Source of the DNA: Streptomyces sp. DH5
GTDB lineage: Bacteria; Actinomycetota; Actinomycetes; Streptomycetales; Streptomycetaceae
NCBI RefSeq assembly: GCF_020873915.1
Contig: NZ_JAHWGP010000027.1
Span: 42,042-106,041 of the forward strand
Direction: 5' to 3'
Length of the DNA: 64,000 nucleotides
The translations under genes were made by a program, and so were the position numbers. A model generated the notes under the pieces. That model searched no databases. It was not told where the DNA came from and was given only the letters and a program-made list of their open reading frames with translations. Positions 28,323 through 36,192 of this stretch are shown here, in pieces (the stretch's first letter is position 1; each line of letters opens with the position of its first letter).

Positions 28323-28543
28323 AAGACGGCACGGGCCCGCGTCCGGGAGACGAACCGGCAGCCCGGTGTGCGCGCACGGCATCCGAGTCACCACCGCCGC
28401 GGTCGCCTGCGGACGGTTCGCCTGCTTCCCGCGCAGGGCGACGGACATGCCCGCACACTGGCCGGAAGCCGACCGTCGGCCGCCGGCGCCGTTCACCGCA
28501 CGGGTGAGAAGGCCGCACGCGGGGCAAGCTGACGACGGCGATC

Positions 28544-28611
28544 GGCCCGTGGCCCGTGGCCCATGGCTCGCGGCCGTGGCCGTGGCCGTGGCCCGTGGCC
28601 CGTGGCTCGCC
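28544..28611. repeat. Short GGCCCGTGGC/GGCCGTGGC repeat tract
   Basis: A run of 6- and 7-base units (GTGGCC, GTGGCCC) repeated about ten times, broken once by ATGGCTCGC. Simple-sequence tract upstream of the next gene. Confidence 0.8.
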
Positions 28612-28697
28612 GGAAGCCGGACGGACGGGGCGCCGGACGTCCGAAGACCCCGCGGTTCTCCGCGGGGCGACCGCGGAGTGGGAGGGGCGGAAGGACG

Positions 28698-29327
28698 ATG
28701 AACGGGGGCGGGGGAAGACCGGAGTGGACGGTGCGGTTGGCCCGTAGGGCCGTGCAGGACGTGGCACCGGACGAATTACCGCATTTCGCGGTGGTGTCCC
28801 AGGCGTACCTCTCCGCGTCGCGGGCGCGGCGGCAGCGAGCGGTGCGGCGGGCGGAGCCGCTGGGGCTGGGGCTGGAGGGCGTCGCGGTGCTGCTCACCAC
28901 CGCCGTGCTCGCCGTGGCCGCGAAGGTGAGCGACCATCTGGCGCAGGAACTGGTCGAGCGCGGTGTGAACGCGGCTGAGCCGGGGCTGCGAACCCGGCTG
29001 CGGCGGTGGCGCGCGCGACGTCGGGGCGGTGCGAGCGGCGAGAGCGATGCGAACGGACCGAGTGGCGCGAGTGATGACGGTGAAACGGCCGCGGAACCAC
29101 TGCCGGCGCTCACCCCGGAGCAACTCGCGCAGGTGCGGGAACTCGCGGTGCGGTCGGGACTGCGGCAGCGACTCGCGGAGCCGATGGCTCAGGCTGTCGC
29201 GGACGGGATCATCGCGGAACTGGTCACAGCCGAGGCGCGGGGGACCAGCACGGTCACGCCCCCGGACGAGGGTGCCGACCGGTCCGACCGGTGCGACCGG
29301 GCCGACGGCGGCGAGGCGGCGGGGTGA
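28698..29327 (+). CDS. Small membrane-anchored unknown protein coupled to an M48 peptidase
   Basis: 209 residues from ATG 28698, which is preceded by GAAGGA. One hydrophobic segment (LGLGLEGVAVLLTTAVLAVAA, about 53-73) lies between a basic N-terminal part and a basic stretch (RTRLRRWRARRRGG). The C-terminal third is helical and ends in a Asp/Arg-rich tail. No family recognised. It overlaps the peptidase start by GTGA, so the two are co-translated, and it may be a regulator, anchor or substrate of that protease. Confidence 0.75.
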   Translation: MNGGGGRPEWTVRLARRAVQDVAPDELPHFAVVSQAYLSASRARRQRAVRRAEPLGLGLEGVAVLLTTAVLAVAAKVSDHLAQELVERGVNAAEPGLRTRLRRWRARRRGGASGESDANGPSGASDDGETAAEPLPALTPEQLAQVRELAVRSGLRQRLAEPMAQAVADGIIAELVTAEARGTSTVTPPDEGADRSDRCDRADGGEAAG

Positions 29328-31546
29328 GGCGTCCGGGCCCTGCACCGGCCCGCGCGTTCGTCACCCCGACCGGAACGACCATCCGGTTCGTCCTCCTGAT
29401 CGCGGTCACCGCCTACGTGGTGATGCTGTCCGCCACAGGTGTCTCCAGTGTGGCCTTCGCCAGTGTGCGGGTGGAGGACATGGCCGAGTACGCCGAGTGT
29501 CATCAGCGGGCGGTCGAGGACAGCGCGCTCAGGCGGTCCGAGCAGGGGACCGCCGCAGGTTCGGCCGGTGACGTGGACGCCTCGCATTGCCACGACCCCC
29601 GCGCCGGGATGGGCCCGCTGTTGCCGGTTCTGGTCGCGGCGGTGTTCGTCCTCGTGATCGCGGCGGCCTATTGGTGGCTTCCCGGATGGCGCACATGGCG
29701 GCGCGGCTACGTCGTCCTGACGGGTGCGGTGGCTCCGGACGTGGAGGCCCGGCTGACCTCGTTGACGGAGCGTGCGGGGGTGGCGGGGCGGGTCGATTTC
29801 CTCATCGAGCCGCTCGACCCACGGGTCCAGGGACTGGCCTTCGGGCGGGCCGGAAGGCGTCACGTCGTTCTCAGCGGCGGGCTGCTCACGCTCTGCTCCC
29901 GCGATCGCGACGCCTTCGACACGGTGGTACTGCACGAACTGGCACACCTGCGCAACCGGGATCTGGACATCGGGTTCCTCACGTTGCTGGCCGGCCGGTG
30001 CTGCCTGCCCCTGATCCCGGTCCTGGTCCTGACCGGATTGAGCACCCTCAGCCTGATCACCGCGCCCGGGGGGACGGCGCGGACGCAGCCGGCCGAGGGA
30101 GGGCCGCTGCCCACGGCGGCCCTCGCCTCGGGCGTCAGCGGCAGTGTGGGAGGCCTGCTCCTGGGACTGACGGTTCTGCTGCTGCGCAACGCCGTGCTCA
30201 GGAGCCGTGAACTGGACGCCGACGCCCGCGCCGTGGAGTGGATGGGCGCCGCGGAACCATTGCGGCGCCTCCTCTCCCACGGCACCGGACCAGCCGCCGC
30301 AGCAGGCGGCCCGCGTGGTTGGGGGCGTCTCCTCAAGGTGCACCCCCCGCCCGCGGCGCGTGTGCGCGCAGCCGCGCGGCCCGGTACGGACCACCGCGGC
30401 ATCCCGCCACTGGACCTCTTCGCGGTCGGACTGATCACGGCCTACCTCTACAACTTGATGAAACTGGGCCCGCTCGGCGGCGGGACCGGGACGAGCGCGG
30501 CGACGGGCGTCGCCGCCGCCGTCGTCGCCACGACGTTCCTGGTCGGTGTGGTGGCCACGACGGTGTGGGGAGGTGTGGACCCGGGCGGACTGCGTCACAC
30601 GGAAGTCCGCCCGGTGCCACGCAGGCGCGCACTGCGCGCGGCGGGGACGGGTCTAGGGCTCGGCCTGTGCGCGGCACGCGTCCTGGCCCCCTCGCTGGCT
30701 TCCACGGCGACGATGGGGGGCGGACGCGGCCTGTCCATGGTGCTGCCCTACACCGCCCTGTGCGCCGCGGCAGGCTGGGGCCTGGTGTGCTGGCTGGAGC
30801 GGGTGGCAACGGCCTGGGCTCCGGCGATACGCGACAGCCGCCGTCCGCGACTCCTGCTGTGGGCGGTGCTGGGGCTGTCCGTGGCAGGGACATGGCCCGC
30901 GTTGCTGTGTCTGCTGAGCCTCCCCGAATGGACGCTGTACGCCTCGTCGTTCGTGGCGCCGGGGTGGCCCGGTGCCGTCGTGTTCTTCCTGAGCGCGCAG
31001 CGCATGACCGTGGTGAGCACGACCGCCTGGGTGTCGCTGGTGATCCCGGCCACGTGCGTGCTGCTGCTCGTGGGGCGGTGGTGGTCCTGGCGGCCGACGG
31101 CTGCGGCCGCACGTCGTGAGTTCGGCCCGGTCGGACCCCCCGGACGGCTGTGGGCACGGCTCGGGATCCCGACCGGGCTGGCGGCTTCCGTGCTCCTCAC
31201 TCCCGTGGCGCTGCTGAGTACGCAGGCGGCCCTCTGGACGGTGATCGCCGCCGCACAGCTGCTGGCCGCCCTGTGGGCCGGACGCGGACTCGCCCTGCTG
31301 CCCGTCGCACGGGCCACCCTCGCCGCCTACGGCGCCGGCTGGGTCGCGGCGGTCAGCTGGGCTGCGCAGATCGACCTCCTCGGCTGCGTGGTGGACACGA
31401 ACTCCTGCCGGCCGGTGGAGTACGTGGACTGGCTGTCGGTGGGCATGACCACCGCCGTCCCGGGGGCGCTCCTCGCCGCGGGGCTCTGCGCGACGCTGCG
31501 CGGACGGCCCCGGCGCAGGCACCCGCCCCAGGTGCGCGAGCCGTGA
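29324..31546 (+). CDS. M48-family membrane zinc metallopeptidase
   Basis: 740 residues starting at GTG 29324 in a GTGA overlap. One N-terminal membrane segment (about 20-45), an extracytoplasmic loop, a second segment (about 100-120), then the catalytic motif HELAHLRNRD (HExxH at about 204-208), a further membrane segment, and RSRELDADARAVEW that supplies the third zinc ligand (Glu). The C-terminal half adds about nine hydrophobic segments not found in HtpX or Ste24, so this is an enlarged member. Likely role: turnover of membrane proteins. Partner: the small protein upstream. Confidence 0.88.
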   Translation: MRRPGPAPARAFVTPTGTTIRFVLLIAVTAYVVMLSATGVSSVAFASVRVEDMAEYAECHQRAVEDSALRRSEQGTAAGSAGDVDASHCHDPRAGMGPLLPVLVAAVFVLVIAAAYWWLPGWRTWRRGYVVLTGAVAPDVEARLTSLTERAGVAGRVDFLIEPLDPRVQGLAFGRAGRRHVVLSGGLLTLCSRDRDAFDTVVLHELAHLRNRDLDIGFLTLLAGRCCLPLIPVLVLTGLSTLSLITAPGGTARTQPAEGGPLPTAALASGVSGSVGGLLLGLTVLLLRNAVLRSRELDADARAVEWMGAAEPLRRLLSHGTGPAAAAGGPRGWGRLLKVHPPPAARVRAAARPGTDHRGIPPLDLFAVGLITAYLYNLMKLGPLGGGTGTSAATGVAAAVVATTFLVGVVATTVWGGVDPGGLRHTEVRPVPRRRALRAAGTGLGLGLCAARVLAPSLASTATMGGGRGLSMVLPYTALCAAAGWGLVCWLERVATAWAPAIRDSRRPRLLLWAVLGLSVAGTWPALLCLLSLPEWTLYASSFVAPGWPGAVVFFLSAQRMTVVSTTAWVSLVIPATCVLLLVGRWWSWRPTAAAARREFGPVGPPGRLWARLGIPTGLAASVLLTPVALLSTQAALWTVIAAAQLLAALWAGRGLALLPVARATLAAYGAGWVAAVSWAAQIDLLGCVVDTNSCRPVEYVDWLSVGMTTAVPGALLAAGLCATLRGRPRRRHPPQVREP

Positions 31547-31720
31547 CGTACCGCGAGTGCCCTCCTGCTGGACCGTCACGGCCGCCGGGGAGAGAACGCC
31601 GGAGCATCCGGTCATCCGGGAGGGAGGCGAGGAAGTACGGTACGGGCCGGAGCGGTCGCCTCTCGAGGGCGTCCGGGAAAGCGCCGATCGCGTCCGGGTG
31701 GCGCACGGTACGGGGGAGTC

Positions 31721-32110
31721 ATGGCCAGCAGGTTCACCGAGTTGACCGTCGACTGCCGGGATCCGGAGGGGCTCGCCGCCTTCTGGTGCGAGGTCCTGGG
31801 ATTCGAGGTGATCGACCGGGGCGAGGGCAGGGTGGAGATCGGTTCCTGGGTGCCGACCGTCGAGGAGGTCCGGGCCCGGCAGATGCCGCCCACCGTGCTG
31901 TTCGTCCGGGTGCCCGAGGCCAAGGCCGTGAAGAACCGGCTTCACCTCGACGTCAGCCCGATCGACCGCGGCACCGAGGACGAGGTGGCCAGACTGCTCG
32001 CCCTCGGTGCGACGAGAACGGACGGGGGCAGGCACCAGGACCGCAACTGGGTGGTCATGGCGGATCCCGAGGGCAACGAGTTCTGCGTGCTGCGCACCCT
32101 GGCACCGTGA
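31721..32110 (+). CDS. VOC (glyoxalase-like) family protein
   Basis: 129 residues. The single betaalphabetabetabeta-type repeats of the VOC fold are recognisable: FTELTVDCRDPEGLAAFWCE at the start, RLHLDV in the middle and VVMADPEGNEFCVLR at the end, the last carrying the Glu that is often a metal ligand. Members include dioxygenases, glyoxalase I and drug-binding proteins; the substrate is unknown. Single gene. Confidence 0.85.
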   Translation: MASRFTELTVDCRDPEGLAAFWCEVLGFEVIDRGEGRVEIGSWVPTVEEVRARQMPPTVLFVRVPEAKAVKNRLHLDVSPIDRGTEDEVARLLALGATRTDGGRHQDRNWVVMADPEGNEFCVLRTLAP

Positions 32111-32116
32111 GAGGGC

Positions 32117-32343
32117 GGCGTCTCCGACTCCCGGGCCAGGGCGGTGACGAGGAGCAGTCCGCGTCCCGGCTCGGACTGCGCGTCGGTGCCGTGAGGGGCG
32201 GCGACGGCGGGCCGGCGTTCCGCGCGGGTGCCGGGGACCTCCACGCGCAGCCGCCCGCCGTCCGCCTCGGCGGCCGGCCGGACGTGGAAGTCCCGGCCGG
32301 GACCGGGCCGGCCTTCGGCCTCGTGGCCGTCCGCGAGCCCCGG
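32117..32343 (-). pseudogene. Remnant of an RsbW-like ATP-binding (anti-sigma type) protein
   Basis: A minus-strand frame without start codon reads DFHVRPAAEADGGRLRVEVP, then a GRGLLLVTALA motif. This is the C-terminal half of the HATPase-type regulators common in Streptomyces, where the usual pattern is xxGRGLxLVxALAxxWG. The N-terminal ATP-binding half and the last strand are missing, so it is a fragment. Confidence 0.6.
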
Positions 32344-32386
32344 TCCTGGGAGAATCCGAGACGGGTCCTCCCAGGACACCGTGAGG

Positions 32387-33274
32387 TCAGCGATGTTCCT
32401 TCGCGGGCCCGTCCTCGCGGACGTGCTCCGCCGGCGGGTGTCGTTCCTCCTTCCGTCCGGGTCGGGTGCGCAGCAGGACGGCGAGGGCCGAGGCGGCCGC
32501 AACGGTGGCCAGGCCGAGCAGCAGGATGCGGTCGGGGACCGCGCCCGCCCACCGGGAGAGCCGTTCCTCCCAGGCGAACTCCGCGTCCACTCCCATCAGG
32601 GACGGCAGTGCGGAGGTGCCGTCGAAGGCCAGGAAGAGGACGCCGAGCAGGACGAACATCGTTCCGCCGGCCAGGGAGGTGGTGTGCAGCGGTACTTTCC
32701 CGAGGTGGATCACCCGGCCGCGCAGCCACGGCCGGCGCCCGAGGTCGTAGCGGTCCCACAGGGCGGCGAGGACGAACATCGGCACCGCCATGCCCAGGGC
32801 GTAGACGGCCAGCAGCGCGCCGCCCCGCCAGGGGTCGCCGCCCATGGCCGCGACGGTCAGGACGGCGCCGAGGATCGGCCCCGCGCAGAAGCCCGCAAGG
32901 CCGTAGACCGAACCCAGCGCCAGCACGGAGGCCGCGGATCCCGAGCGGCGCCTGCCGGCCTCCTGCTGCAGGCGGCGCGAGCCGAATCCCCGGCCCAGCA
33001 CCTGGGCCACGCCGAGCGCGATGACCAGCCAGCCGCCTGCCGTCACCAGGGTGTCCCGGTGCCCGTAGAAGAGCCGCCCGGCGAAGGAGCCGGCCACTCC
33101 CAGCGGTACCAGGGTGAGGCAGAGTCCGACGTAGAAGAGGGCCGTGCGGCCCAGGAGCCGGGTGCGGCTGGTGAAGGAGTAGGCGAAGAAGGCCGGCAGC
33201 AGCAGCGCCGAGCAGGGGCTGAGGAGGGCCAGCAGGCCGCCGAGGAAGGCGACCAGCACGCCGGGGTCACTCAT
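32387..33274 (-). CDS. CcdA/DsbD-type membrane thiol-disulfide transporter
   Basis: 295 residues, six to seven hydrophobic segments, with the two cysteines expected in the first and fourth transmembrane helices (LSPCSALLLP and AGFCAGPILG). CcdA proteins pass reducing power from cytoplasmic thioredoxin to extracytoplasmic thiol proteins. ATG 33274 overlaps the stop of the DsbA-like gene by 8 bases, so the pair forms one redox module: DsbA-like outside, CcdA recycling it. The C-terminus is polar and His/Glu-rich. Confidence 0.9.
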   Translation of the reverse strand: MSDPGVLVAFLGGLLALLSPCSALLLPAFFAYSFTSRTRLLGRTALFYVGLCLTLVPLGVAGSFAGRLFYGHRDTLVTAGGWLVIALGVAQVLGRGFGSRRLQQEAGRRRSGSAASVLALGSVYGLAGFCAGPILGAVLTVAAMGGDPWRGGALLAVYALGMAVPMFVLAALWDRYDLGRRPWLRGRVIHLGKVPLHTTSLAGGTMFVLLGVLFLAFDGTSALPSLMGVDAEFAWEERLSRWAGAVPDRILLLGLATVAAASALAVLLRTRPGRKEERHPPAEHVREDGPAKEHR

Positions 33275-34052
33275 CGCCGTCTTCCTGCTGCCGCGCCTGT
33301 TCGGCGGCCTCGTCGATGATGTCGGCGAAGACGTCCGTGGGCTGGGCGCCGAGCACCGGCCGGCCGTTGATCAGGAACGCGGGCGTGCTGGTGACCCCGA
33401 TGCCGTAGCCCTCCTCGCTGTCCCGGGTGACCGCCTGGTGGGCGGCTTCGGAGGCCATGTCCTTCTCGAACCGTGCGAGGTCCTCGACGCCGGCCTTCCG
33501 GGCCATGGCGAGGAGGTTGTCCTCGCTGAAGTCGCCCGCGTTGCGCCGGCGCGGCTCGGCGTAGGCCTCGTCGTGGAACTGCCAGAAGCGGTTCTGCCGT
33601 CCGGCCGCCCAGCCGGCTCGTGCGGCCTGGTCGGACTCGGCGCCGAAGACGGGGAAGTTGCGCCACTCGATGCGCAGGACGCCCTTGTCGACGTAGTCGC
33701 GGACCAGATCCGGCTTGGTCTCGCGGGCGAAGCGGCCGCAGAAGGGGCACTGGAAGTCGGAGTACTCGATCAGCACGACGGGCGCGTCCGGGCTGCCGAG
33801 GGCGAGCGGATCGTCGGCGTCCCGGCGGGCCAGGGCGAGCAGCTGCGGGTTCGCCGGTTCCTGTTCCTCAGGGGTCGACACCGTGGCAGGAGCGGCCGTG
33901 CCGCCTCCGGTGGTGTCGCGACCGAGGGTGAGGGACAGGACGGCGGTCACGACGGCGGCGGTCAGCACGATCACGGCGAGGACACGCCGGGAGCGGCCGG
34001 GGCGTGGCCGCCCGGCTCGCGAAGACGCGGACGGTGCGGATTTTCCGGGCAT
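33267..34052 (-). CDS. Membrane-anchored DsbA-family thioredoxin-like protein
   Basis: 261 residues. A basic N-terminus and one membrane segment (RVLAVIVLTAAVVTAVLSL) act as signal anchor. The thioredoxin fold begins with VVLIEYSDFQCPFCGRF, containing the CPFC active site of the DsbA/Thioredoxin_4 group, and ends with GVTSTPAFLINGRPVLG, which holds the cis-proline. Predicted to oxidise or isomerise secreted protein thiols. Operon with CcdA (overlap) and the CPVC membrane protein (60-base gap). Confidence 0.92.
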   Translation of the reverse strand: MPGKSAPSASSRAGRPRPGRSRRVLAVIVLTAAVVTAVLSLTLGRDTTGGGTAAPATVSTPEEQEPANPQLLALARRDADDPLALGSPDAPVVLIEYSDFQCPFCGRFARETKPDLVRDYVDKGVLRIEWRNFPVFGAESDQAARAGWAAGRQNRFWQFHDEAYAEPRRRNAGDFSEDNLLAMARKAGVEDLARFEKDMASEAAHQAVTRDSEEGYGIGVTSTPAFLINGRPVLGAQPTDVFADIIDEAAEQARQQEDGDE

Positions 34053-34112
34053 GGTGGTGCTCCGAGGGGTGGGGAGGAGTGAGGAGACGTGTGCGCGGGG
34101 GCGGCGAAAGGC

Positions 34113-34622
34113 TCAGCGGGGGACGGGCACGGGGCACGCGTCGGCCGTGGAGAGCCTGCGCAGCGCCGCCTCGGCCAGCAGGACGAGGGAGACGACGGCC
34201 ACCAGCGGCTGCAGCGGGGCCCAGTAGGTGAGCGCACCGGAGGTGCCCAGCAGGACCAGGACGAGCTTGTTGCAGACGGGGCAGCCCACCGCCAGCAGTG
34301 ACAGCAGACCGCCGGCCGACCCGAGCCGTCCGACGGTCCTGGCGGACGGATCGTCGTGGTCCTCCGGGGTTCGGGAGCCGCGCGGCGGTTTGACGAAGGT
34401 GGCCAGAACGAGGCCGGCGAGCACCGCGGTGGCGGCGAGCACGGGGTAGTTCCACCACTGGACGGGGACGGAACGCGAGAACAGGGGCGAGGGCACCACC
34501 GCGGTGGGCACGCCCACCAGCACCGTGGTCAGTGCGGCACCGGCCGTGGCGGCGACCCACTGCGGGGACTGCCACGCGGCCAGCGTCGCTCCCGCCCGGC
34601 GCAAGGACCGGGAGGAGGGCAT
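34113..34622 (-). CDS. Small membrane protein with CPVC motif
   Basis: 169 residues from ATG 34622, with about four hydrophobic segments. The third begins with LLAVGCPVCNKLVLVLLG, a membrane-embedded CxxC in a position that suggests thiol chemistry or metal binding. The final residues include a second cysteine (DACPVPVPR). The gene lies between a secreted protein and the DsbA-like/CcdA pair on the same strand, so it is probably part of the same thiol pathway, perhaps an additional quinone- or membrane-linked electron carrier. No family name is certain. Confidence 0.75.
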   Translation of the reverse strand: MPSSRSLRRAGATLAAWQSPQWVAATAGAALTTVLVGVPTAVVPSPLFSRSVPVQWWNYPVLAATAVLAGLVLATFVKPPRGSRTPEDHDDPSARTVGRLGSAGGLLSLLAVGCPVCNKLVLVLLGTSGALTYWAPLQPLVAVVSLVLLAEAALRRLSTADACPVPVPR

Positions 34623-34675
34623 GAAGGGGACTCCGTCTCGCTGAGGAGGTGAAGGGACGCGGCGCGCGGGCCGGT

Positions 34676-35134
34676 CTAGATCCTCAGGACGGAGAGCTGT
34701 GCCAGGTCGGGTGCGGGGGGTGCGGACCCCGGTCCCGCGCACGCGGGGTCCGGGCCTGCCGGCGGGGCCGGTGTCCGGTGCTCTTCGCGTTCCGCCGTCG
34801 GTAGCGGCGCGGACGGACGGGAGCCGTCGAGGGTGGAGACGATGTCGGGGTCGGCCTGCTTGCCGCAGTGCCCGGTGTCCGACGACGAGGGGTCGGCCAC
34901 CTCGTGGACGGGAACGGCTTCCCGGACATGGACGCTGCCCTGCCGCGCGGCGGTCTCGCCTACGAGAGGTCCTGCTGCGGGCCGTACGCCGGCTGCGGCG
35001 GAGGCCGGTTCGGCGCGGACGGGTTCCGCCGCGGACTGCCCGGCCGCACACAGGGACGAGACCAGCACGGTGACCAGCACCAGAAGGCAGCGCAGCACGG
35101 AACTCGCTCCGTGGTGCGAGGAAGGCACTGTCAT
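34676..35134 (-). CDS. Secreted unknown protein at the head of the thiol cluster
   Basis: 152 residues. The N-terminus is a signal peptide (VLRCLLVLVTVLVSSLCAAG, cleavage near SAA-EP); the mature part is Ala/Pro/Glu-rich and low in complexity, with two cysteines (GHCGKQ and DPACAG). It could be the substrate or a solute for the DsbA-like/CcdA pair. A palindromic CsoR-like site lies about 47 bases upstream of the ATG. No homology recognised. Confidence 0.6.
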   Translation of the reverse strand: MTVPSSHHGASSVLRCLLVLVTVLVSSLCAAGQSAAEPVRAEPASAAAGVRPAAGPLVGETAARQGSVHVREAVPVHEVADPSSSDTGHCGKQADPDIVSTLDGSRPSAPLPTAEREEHRTPAPPAGPDPACAGPGSAPPAPDLAQLSVLRI

Positions 35135-35591
35135 GGTGAGGGCTCCGTGAGGCGATACCGCATGCGGGAGCCACGATAGGGCATACGGGTAGGGGTATGC
35201 GCCCGTGGGTCGTGCGGACGTCACTCGCGCCGCGCCCGGGCCGTCGCACGCACCACCCGCGCCGGGAGCGGCGGCACCCGGGCTCGCCCCCAGTGGACGC
35301 CGAGCTGCGTTTCCCGGCCGTGACCGTCCCGGCCGTGACCGTCCCGGTCTTGAGGCAGGGGCTGTGGGATCGACGGCGGGGGTGACCGGGGCGCCGCGGA
35401 GGTCGTGGCGGCCGTTCACCTCCGCGACATGAGGGTCGACGGGCGCGGAGGACCGGTCAGCGGCGTCGCGCCACCGGCAGGCTCCTCCCCGAGTGGCGGC
35501 GGACAACCCATGGCCCAGCACCCCGCCGATCAGGTGCGGTCGGCCACCAACCGGCTCGAGCGCACCCGGGGCCGGCCTCTTCCTCTCCCGG
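35135..35591. other. Intergenic region between the secreted protein and DUF302
   Basis: Contains a palindromic site at 35181-35200 and a 15-base tandem repeat (35313-35342, partial third unit to 35348). Open frames here have no family motif. Confidence 0.5.
35181..35200. promoter_or_regulatory. Candidate CsoR-like operator of the thiol cluster
   Basis: GCATAC and GTATGC arms around GGGTAGGG. One half (minus strand ATACCCC) equals the half-site of the perfect operator at 38429-38444; the other half differs. Located upstream of the secreted-protein/CPVC/DsbA/CcdA cluster. Confidence 0.5.
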
Positions 35592-35608
35592 CGCCCCGGC
35601 CCGGGGCG
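35592..35608 (-). terminator. Short hairpin after DUF302
   Basis: CGCCCC/GGGGCG with a 5-base loop, 2 bases past the DUF302 stop codon. Confidence 0.5.
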
Positions 35609-35610
35609 GG

Positions 35611-36006
35611 TCAGGTGGCGGACAGGGCCCGCAGGGCGGCGTCCAGGCGGGCGGTGGCCTCCTCGGCGACGGGCCCGAGGGCGTCGAGGCCGGTGAGGGT
35701 GACCATGGTGCCCGGGTCGAGGGCCTGGACGAGCGTGTGGTCGCCGTCGCGGCGGACGACGACGTTGCACGGCAGGAGCAGCCCGATCGAGCGGTCGGTG
35801 TCCAGAGCCCGGTGGGCCAGGGGCGGGTTGCAGGCGCCCAGGATCAGGTAGTCCTCCATGTCGTGGTCGAGCTTGGCCTTCAGGGTGGCCGTCACGTCGA
35901 TCTCGGTGAGGACGCCGAATCCCTGGTCGGCCAGGGCCCGGCGGACGGCGGTGACGGCGGCGTCGAAGTCGGTGGTGGCCAGGCGGACGGTGCGGTCGTA
36001 GGACAC
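35611..36006 (-). CDS. DUF302 family protein
   Basis: 131 residues from GTG 36006 with a GGGAG ribosome-binding site. The DUF302 pattern is clear: an N-terminal TDFDAAVTAVRRALADQGFGV, then GACNPPLAHRAL and LLLPCNVVV, with the two conserved cysteines. DUF302 proteins are common in sulfur-, arsenic- and copper-related loci; biochemical role unknown. Divergent from the persulfide dioxygenase fusion with about 185 bases between them, where two palindromes are found. Confidence 0.88.
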   Translation of the reverse strand: MSYDRTVRLATTDFDAAVTAVRRALADQGFGVLTEIDVTATLKAKLDHDMEDYLILGACNPPLAHRALDTDRSIGLLLPCNVVVRRDGDHTLVQALDPGTMVTLTGLDALGPVAEEATARLDAALRALSAT

Positions 36007-36047
36007 GGTGCGCTGCTCCCTCGGTACGGAATGCCTGATTCCCTTGA

Positions 36048-36061
36048 TACCCCGCCGGGTA
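36048..36061. promoter_or_regulatory. Candidate CsoR-like operator (imperfect)
   Basis: TACCCCGCCGGGTA, an inverted repeat with one mismatch, preceded by GA as in the operator at 38429-38444. It lies 42 bases upstream of DUF302 within the divergent promoter. Confidence 0.5.
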
Positions 36062-36109
36062 CCCGTCGCGGTGGAAGCGATACCGGACGGGTCATCCGGG
36101 CAGGCTCGA

Positions 36110-36126
36110 AACACCCCCCGGGTGTT
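36110..36126. promoter_or_regulatory. Palindrome in the divergent DUF302/persulfide dioxygenase promoter
   Basis: AACACCC-CCC-GGGTGTT, a perfect 7-base inverted repeat, 67 bases upstream of the GTG of the persulfide dioxygenase-rhodanese gene. Likely operator; regulator inferred to be the CsoR/CstR-like protein. Confidence 0.5.
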
Positions 36127-36192
36127 CTTGCCAGGGTGGGTGGACCGGATGCCCCCGAGGTACACAGTCCCTTGTGTGGAGGAGTCGTAGCC

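Larger units (their letters stand above)
27727..28697. other. About 970-base region without a convincing gene
   Basis: Open frames exist on both strands but their translations are arginine/proline-rich and share no family motif. Two short tandem repeats are present (28251-28322 and 28544-28611). The left end is the AT-richer promoter region of the glucanase. No terminator or RNA gene was recognised. Confidence 0.4.

Noticed and set aside
27760-28767. Minus-strand open frames in the gene-free stretch
   Set aside because: Arg/Pro-rich translation through simple repeats; no family.
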